Positions 59,600 to 64,000 of a DNA stretch of 64,000 bases are shown here, in pieces. The position numbers were made by a program, and so were the translations under genes. The DNA lies in NCBI GenBank assembly GCA_009760885.1, contig CM019714.1, forward strand, positions 4,768,312 to 4,832,311, written 5' to 3'. The notes under the pieces were generated by a model. The model was given only the letters and a program-made list of their open reading frames with translations. It made no database searches and was not told the origin of the DNA. Positions within the stretch are counted from its first letter, which is position 1. Each line of letters opens with the position of its first letter. The DNA is from Achatina immaculata (taxonomy: Eukaryota > Mollusca > Gastropoda > Stylommatophora > Achatinidae).

Positions 59600-60010
59600 C
59601 AGCCTTGACAAGACAGAGACAAGTAACCACAGCTTGGTTTGTCTGAGTGAAAGTTGTTAACATAACAGTAGAAACAGTCAAGAATTTACTCATCTCTGAC
59701 AAGACAGAGACAAGTAACCACAACTTTATTGACCAAGAATGACAACCTGGCTACTACCAGAGCGTCAGATTTGTTTTCTTGCTTTCTAAAATGTGAACCA
59801 TGAAGTAGGTTTCACCACCTGGAAGATTTGTGTATTTATTTTTTGTCTTTCAGCATTTTCTTGCCACATTAAAGAAAAACAAAAAAAATCTCTCTTCACA
59901 TAATTTCTTTTTATCTAGATGGCTGCTCTGTGGGTTTGTCAGATTTATCACCTGGTGTGTCACATTTTTCTTTTCTTCTTTTTTATGAGAGAAGAAGATT
60001 TGTAGAGAAT
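59600..60010. other. Unique sequence before exon B, with one short direct repeat
   Basis: TGACAAGACAGAGACAAGTA occurs at about 59606 and 59699. The rest is T-rich intron leading to the acceptor at 60028. Confidence 0.6.
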
Positions 60011-60028
60011 ATTTTCTGTTTGTTTCAG

Positions 60029-60144
60029 TTTACAGAATGGTGACCTTGATTCCACAAGGTTGGCCAAGACTGAGTTTCTGATCACCAGAGAGTCCGGCGA
60101 TGGCAAGGAGGACAGCCAGGAGGCAGATGCTGTCTTGTCTGACG
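60029..60144 (+). CDS. Internal coding exon (exon B) of the neurabin/spinophilin-like gene
   Basis: A pyrimidine-rich acceptor ending TTTGTTTCAG at 60028 precedes an open stretch that ends at the donor GGTGGGT (GT at 60145-60146). The 116-bp exon takes one base to finish the split codon from exon A and leaves one base (g) for exon C, so all three exons share one uninterrupted frame. It encodes about 38 residues, polar and charged (LQNGDLDSTRLAKTEFLITR, then ESGDGKEDSQEADAVLSD). A second possible acceptor seven bases on (TTTACAG, ending 60035) would shift the frame into an early stop, which supports the chosen one. No domain is recognisable; it looks like a disordered acidic linker. It lies about 59.9 kb from the previous exon and 2.6 kb before the next. 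Confidence 0.8.
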
Positions 60145-60254
60145 GTGGGTATCCGGTTAAGAGTCTGTCAGCGTGTGCACGTGGGTGCTTCTTGCTTCTG
60201 TGTCCCAGTATGAGCGATCTTTCATGGGGGAACTAATTCTTGTTGTGAGATAGT

Positions 60255-60530
60255 CTTCAAAGTATTTGTTACTTTTCTTTGTATCTGTTACTTTTCTTTG
60301 TATTTCTTGGTTTTCTTTATTATTGTTGGTTTTCTTTATATTTGTTGGTTTTCTTTATATTTGTTGGTTTTCTTTATATTTGTTGGTTTTCTTTATATTT
60401 GTTGCTTTTTTTATAATTGTTGCTTTTCTTTATAATTGTTTTTCTTGTAATTGTCGGTTTTCTTTGTGTTTTTTTTTATAATTGTTGGTTTTCTTTGTAT
60501 ATGTTGGTTTTCTTTGTAGTTGACTCCTCT
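60255..60530. repeat. 19-bp T-rich minisatellite, about 13 copies
   Basis: The unit is GGTTTTCTTTATATTTGTT, with TTTATAATTG and TTTGTATTTC variants. It starts about 110 bp after exon B. Confidence 0.9.
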
Positions 60531-60559
60531 TTGTAATTGATATACATGATTGATAAATG

Positions 60560-60919
60560 CTGGCCATGGTAGCTGTTGATATTTGGTAATTGTTGATATT
60601 GTTTGGCAATTTCTGGTCTTGTGTGGTAATTGTTGATATTGTTTGGTAATTTCTGGTCGTGTTTGGTAATTGCTGGTCTTGTTTGGTAATTGTTGACTTT
60701 GTTTGGTCTTGTTTGATAATTGTTGATATTGTTTGGTATTGTTTGGTAATTGTTGATATTGTTTGGTCTTGTTTGATAATTGTTGATATTGTTTGGTAAT
60801 TGTTGATATTGTTTGGTCTTGTTTGATAATTGTTGATATTGTTTGGTAATTGTTGATATTGTTTGGTCTTGTTTGATAATTGTTGATATTGTTTGGTCTT
60901 GTTTGGTAATTATTAAGGG
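60560..60919. repeat. 20-bp repeat, left part, interrupted by a mariner element
   Basis: Built from GTTTGGTAATTGTTGATATT and GTTTGGTCTTGTTTGATAAT. The same motif resumes after the transposon at 62520-62655. Confidence 0.9.
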
Positions 60920-61034
60920 GGGGGGGGGGAACCCAAAAGTACCTGGAATTTATTTTTAAGGAAAAAAGAATAAGTAGTAAAAATAAGAATTTTACCTTCT
61001 AGTCTTTTTCAACATATTTTCCACCTGATTCTAT

Positions 61035-62330
61035 TCAGCTATCAACATTTTTTTTTTCATCTCCGTTGCTGGAAAAAGTTCTGTTACTCTTCAAGGGAAT
61101 ATTGTTTATAGCCTCCTGCGATTTTTCTTTCACTTTGTCTACATCAGTGAATTGCTTCCCTTTCGTGTTTTTCTTCATCCATGGGAATTTTTGAAAAGTA
61201 AGATCTGGTGAGTATGGAGGGTGAAGAATAGGCACCATGTTCTTTTTAGCCAAGAAATATTTGACAGAAATGTTTTATGAGCGGGAGCATCGTCATAGTG
61301 CAGTAATCAGTCTTCACAAATTCAAGCTTCTTTGTTATGCACTTTCATGCAGTCATTTCAAAATCTTGAGATAATAATGTTGATTTACCATCTGTCCTGG
61401 TGGAACACATTTCTTATGAACAGTCCTGTTCACGTAAGAAAAAAACAAAACAAAAACCAAACCAGCAGTGTCTTAACATTGGATCCAGCATTGTTTAACA
61501 TTGGATCCACCAGTGTCTTAAAATTGGATCAAACTTAACATTCCTTCTTTGGTTTTGGTGAATTTGAGTGTGTTTTCACTTACGTGATGCCTGTTTTGTT
61601 TCTGAATCTTGTCCGCAGCACCAAGTCTCATACCCTCATCATTGTCTTTGAAAGAAAATGTGGCTCATGAAGAGTTTGCTCATTTATATGGCAGCAGACT
61701 TGCACACGACTGTCGTGTTTCTTTTTCTCCTTTCAGCATAAGAGGCACAAATTTAGTGGATTTTCAAATCTTGTGTTAAACCTTGGTAGCATGAACTCCA
61801 TGATAGACTTGTTAAACCTCGGTAGTATGAACTCCATGATAGACTTGTTAAACTTCAGTAATATGAACTCCATGATAGACTTGTTAAACTTCAGTAATAT
61901 GAACTCCATGATAGACTTGTTAAACTTCAGTAATATGAACTCCATGATAGACTTGTTAAACCTTGGTAGCATGAACTCCATGATAGACTTGTTAAACTTC
62001 GGTAATATGAACTCCATGATAGACTTGTTAAACCTTGGTAATATGAACTCCATGATAGACTTGTTAAACCTCGGTAGTATGAATTCCATGATAGACTTGT
62101 CAGTGCAGAAATTTGCTCGATGGTGTTCTGTATTTGTTGTTTGCCTGGAGAATAGTTTTGATGTTTTCATCGTTTCTGCTCATCGAAGGTCTGCCACATC
62201 ATTGTTGGTCTTCAACTGACGTGTCGCCATTATTGAAACAGGAGAACCACTGGTAGGCCTGTGTTTTACTTAAGTGCAGCGCTTCAAAGCTTGCTGAAGC
62301 ATGTCCACGGTTTCCTCTCATACACTCTCT
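61035..62330 (-). pseudogene. Mariner-type transposase pseudogene
   Basis: On the minus strand from right to left, in several frames: an N-terminal DNA-binding part (QAYQWFSCFNNGDTSVED at about 62261-62205, GRPS at 62195-62184, DENI at 62170-62159), a linker with KFVPLMLKGEKETR, a remnant of the first catalytic region (KDNDEGM; the Asp-Glu pair survives, about 61649-61621), VPPGQMVNQHYYLKILK near 61405-61360, HYDDAPAH (second catalytic Asp, about 61300-61278) and PPYSPDLT (about 61225-61200). The third catalytic Asp that normally follows P-Y-S-P-D-L-x-P is lost (FQKF). The enzyme would have cut and pasted the element. At least two frameshifts and several stops are visible. Confidence 0.82.
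61773..62104. repeat. 36-bp minisatellite inside the transposase, about 9 copies
   Basis: The unit is ATGAACTCCATGATAGACTT plus GTTAAACCTCGGTAGT. It expanded between the DNA-binding and catalytic parts of the dead transposase. Both strands stay open as 12-residue repeats. Confidence 0.94.
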
Positions 62331-62519
62331 GGTCCTCGTTGTCAGCCGTCACAAAAAGTGTTGAATGCCACTTGTAGAGGTAGACAGAAAGCCAGCAAAC
62401 AAAGAACTCTGCGCTAGTCAGGGTGATGTGGGAGCTGTATCCTGATGGCACCTGGAGGATTTGTCTGTACATGCAGAGCTCTTGCATGCAGTGTTTAACT
62501 TCTGCTTTCTTTTGGCTCT

Positions 62520-62655
62520 GTCTTGGTCCTGTTTGGTAATTGTTGGTCGTGTTTGATAAAAATTGGTCCTGTTTGGTAGTTGTTGGTCTTGTTTAGTTAA
62601 AAACTGGTTCTGTTTGGTAATTGTTGGTGGTTGTTGGTTAAAAACTGTTTCTGTT
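62520..62655. repeat. 20-bp repeat, right part, after the mariner element
   Basis: GTTTGGTAATTGTTGGTCGT and related units continue the array of 60560-60919. They end about 55 bp before the exon C acceptor. Confidence 0.88.
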
Positions 62656-62711
62656 TTTTTAACTGAAAAAAAAAATGATCACCTTTACCCTGTGTTTTTT
62701 ATCTTTGACAG

Positions 62712-62857
62712 GAGAACCTCTTGAGATAGACTACAGCAACCTGAGTTTTATAGAAATCCCCCCCATATCTAGTGAAGAAGATGAAGACGACGGCAGTGAG
62801 GACGAGATAAGCTACCACAAGCCATCCAGGGTCTGCTTCAGTAGGAACCCAATCAAG
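62712..62857 (+). CDS. Internal coding exon (exon C) with the PP1-docking RVxF segment, neurabin/spinophilin (PPP1R9) family
   Basis: The acceptor TTTGACAG ends at 62711 and the donor is CAAG|GTGAGG, with GT at 62858-62859. The 146-bp exon starts by completing a Gly codon and ends in phase 0. It encodes about 49 residues: EPLEIDYSNLSFIEIPP, then an acidic run (EEDEDDGSEDE), then SYHKPSRVCFSRNPIK. R-V-C-F (62828-62839) fits the RVxF motif that binds the catalytic subunit of protein phosphatase 1. The following S-x-x-P-I-K matches the conserved S-[TS]-A-P-I-[KQ]-V-F that follows RKI[HK]F in vertebrate spinophilin and neurabin. Family members are scaffolds that target PP1 to actin at synapses and cell junctions, and carry a PDZ domain and coiled coil after this segment; those would be downstream of the window. 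The family call is by motif only, without a database search. Confidence 0.7.
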
Positions 62858-63752
62858 GTGAGGTCCTGGGATTTGTGTGGAGATGAGGGGTGAGGTCCTG
62901 GGTTTTGTGTGGAGATGAGGGTGAGGTCCTGGGTTTTGTGTGGAGATGAGGGGTGAGTTCCTGGGATTTGTGTGGAGATGAGGGGTGAGGTCCTGGGATT
63001 TGTGTGGAGATGGGGGGAGTTCCTGGGTTTTGTGTGGAGATGAGGGGTGAGGTCCTGGGATTTGTGTGGAGATGAGGGGTGAGGTCCTGGGATTTGTGTG
63101 GAGATGAGGGGTGAGTTCCTGGGTTTTGTGTGGAGATGAGGGGGAGTTCCTGGGTTTTGTGTGGAGATGAGGGGTGAGGTCCTGGGATTTGTGTGGAGAT
63201 GAGGGGGAGTTCCTGGGTTTTGTGTGGAGATGAGGAGTTCCTGGGTTTTGTGTGGAGATGAGGAGTTCCTGGGTTTTGTGTGGAGATGAGGAGGAGTTCC
63301 TGGGATTTGTGTGGAAATGATGGGGAGTTCCTGGGATTTGTGTGCAGATGAGGGGGAGTTCCTGGGTTTTGTGTGGAGATGAGGGGGAGTTCCTGGGATT
63401 TGTGTGGAGATGCGGGGGAGTTCCTGGGTTTTGTGTGGAGATGAGGAGTTCCTGGGTTTTGTGTGGAGATGAGGGGTGAGGTCCTGGGTTTTGTGTGGAG
63501 ATGAGGGGTGAGGTCCTGGGTTTTGTGTGGAGATGAGGGAGAGTTCCTGGGTTTTGTGTGGAGATGAGGAGTTCCTGGGATTTGTGTGGAGATGAGGGAG
63601 AGTTCCTGGGTTTTGTGTGGAGATGAGGGGGAGTTCCTGGGTTTTGTGTGGAGATGAGGGAGAGTTCCTGGGTTTTGTGTGGAGATGAGGGAGAGGTCCT
63701 GGGATTTGTGTGGAGATGAGGGCGAGTTCCTAGGTTTTGTGTGGAGATGAGA
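62858..63752. repeat. 33-bp minisatellite starting at the splice donor, about 27 copies
   Basis: The unit is GTGAGGTCCTGGGTTTTGTG plus TGGAGATGAGGGG. Variants have GAGTTCCTGGG and GGGATTTG. The first unit begins with the donor GTGAGG itself, so full-length units repeat a donor-like GGGGTGAGGT. Long His/Pro/Thr/Ser-rich minus-strand frames (up to 358 codons) are period artefacts. Confidence 0.95.
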
Positions 63753-63874
63753 ACAGAAGAGAGACTGATGCACATGCTGAGCAGATGGAGACTTGTACGT
63801 GTTGCTTCAACGTTATGGCATCAGTTTCCAGCATCTATGGCCTCACAAGACACCAGAAAGCACACCATCATTAA
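63753..63874 (+). pseudogene. Possible zinc-finger-like fragment, perhaps a retrotransposon tail
   Basis: A short plus-strand frame reads ETDAHAEQMETCTCCFNVMA, then SVSSIYGLTRHQKAHHH and a stop. The spacing of C-x-C-C, I-Y-G-L-x-R-H and A-H-H-H resembles a C2H2 finger of the kind found near the C termini of some animal LINE polyproteins. No other domain is attached. It might instead be chance. Confidence 0.35.
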
Positions 63875-64000
63875 AGTGTAGACTGGTGAAATATCACATC
63901 GTAAAGTGTAAACTGCTGATATATTACATCATAAATTATAAACTGCTGATATCACATCATAAAGTGTAAACTGCTGATACCATGTCTTGTGATAGTCACA
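63875..64000. repeat. Roughly 30-bp repeat, about 4 copies, running off the window
   Basis: Units of TAAAGTGTAAACTGCTGATA with ATCACATCA. The array is cut by the window edge. Confidence 0.85.

Larger units (their letters stand above)
173..60028 (+). other. Giant intron (about 59.9 kb) of the neurabin-like gene
   Basis: The donor GTAAGT at 173 and the acceptor TTTCAG at 60028 join exons of compatible phase (2 to 2). Almost all of the intron is minisatellite arrays and transposon remains, listed separately. No other segment gives an obvious in-phase exon, although 52723-52864 is a weak candidate. Unrecognised short exons could be hidden, so the true intron may be split. The first 300 bases (173-480) are ordinary low-complexity intron sequence rich in TGTGTGGCTCTCT, with no further feature seen. 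Confidence 0.6.
60930..62518 (-). mobile_element. Degenerate mariner-like DNA transposon
   Basis: A decayed Tc1/mariner-type transposase is readable on the minus strand across its whole length. The two ends show imperfect inverted repeats: CCCAAAAGTACCTGGAATTT at about 60932 against the reverse complement of TTAACTTCTGCTTTCTTTTG ending near 62515, matching about 14 of 21 positions. The left end abuts TTA and a poly-G run. Both outer flanks are the same GTTTGGTAATTG repeat, so the element landed in that array. Frameshifts, stops and an internal minisatellite make it dead. Confidence 0.82.

Noticed and set aside
60031..60035. Alternative acceptor TTTACAG for exon B
   Set aside because: Using it shifts the frame and meets a stop within about 15 codons; the acceptor at 60028 keeps all three exons in frame.
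62699..63775. Minus-strand His/Pro/Thr-rich frames of 306 and 358 codons
   Set aside because: They derive from the 33-bp array and one overlaps exon C on the opposite strand, where the spliced plus-strand reading is better supported.

Overview
This is eukaryotic, almost certainly metazoan, DNA. The best guess at lineage is a mollusc or another lophotrochozoan, inferred from the gene family, the GT-AG introns, the LINE types and the extreme minisatellite load. There is no sign of a prokaryotic or viral genome. Nearly all of the 64 kb reads as intron of one plus-strand gene. Three coding exons join in one frame with correct splice phases: 1-172 (partial), 60029-60144 and 62712-62857. The third exon carries an acidic stretch and then S-R-V-C-F-S-x-x-P-I-K. 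That matches the protein phosphatase 1 docking segment (RVxF followed by S-x-x-P-I-x-V-F) of the neurabin/spinophilin family (PPP1R9). The PDZ domain and coiled coil expected of that family would lie beyond base 64000. The first intron is about 59.9 kb.

The introns are a mosaic of more than forty different tandem repeats with units of 13-75 bp. The largest are a 24-bp array (1.05-1.99 kb), a 30-bp array that is itself part of a 1.86-kb segment duplicated in tandem (2.0-5.7 kb), a 49-bp array (5.6-7.6 kb), a 42-bp array (7.6-9.3 kb), a 26-bp array (20.2-21.2 kb), an apparently invariant 16-bp array of about 202 copies (23.5-26.75 kb) flanked by direct 286-bp copies, a GT-rich 40-bp array (27.0-28.9 kb), a 39-bp array of about 100 copies (29.0-33.0 kb), a 30-bp array (33.3-34.8 kb) and a 35/36/40-bp satellite of about 5.7 kb (34.8-40.5 kb). 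Smaller arrays fill 41-59 kb. Several arrays carry higher-order duplications of 588, 882, 1113, about 1790 and about 2126 bp. Long open frames in these arrays arise because the unit length is a multiple of three. I do not annotate them as genes.

Transposon remains lie between the arrays. Two copies of one LINE are on the minus strand. Copy 1 (9404-11282) has an 11-bp target-site duplication and split an inverted-repeat element. Copy 2 (13931-16969) sits inside a 36-bp minisatellite and was itself hit by a 583-bp SINE-like element with a 12-bp target-site duplication. C-terminal ends of two other LINE families lie at 11748-11983 (+) and 17848-18133 (-). A decayed mariner-like transposon (about 60.93-62.52 kb, minus strand) sits between the second and third exons, inside yet another microsatellite, and has grown its own 36-bp minisatellite within the transposase gene. 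tRNA-derived SINE fragments are probable near 0.77-1.05 kb and 13.04-13.19 kb.

The most notable points are the neurabin-like gene with a roughly 60-kb repeat-filled intron, a minisatellite that begins exactly at the third exon's splice donor, the perfect 16-bp array between duplicated flanks (biological or an assembly artefact), the nested insertions, and an isolated coding-looking segment near 52.7 kb that could be an alternative exon.
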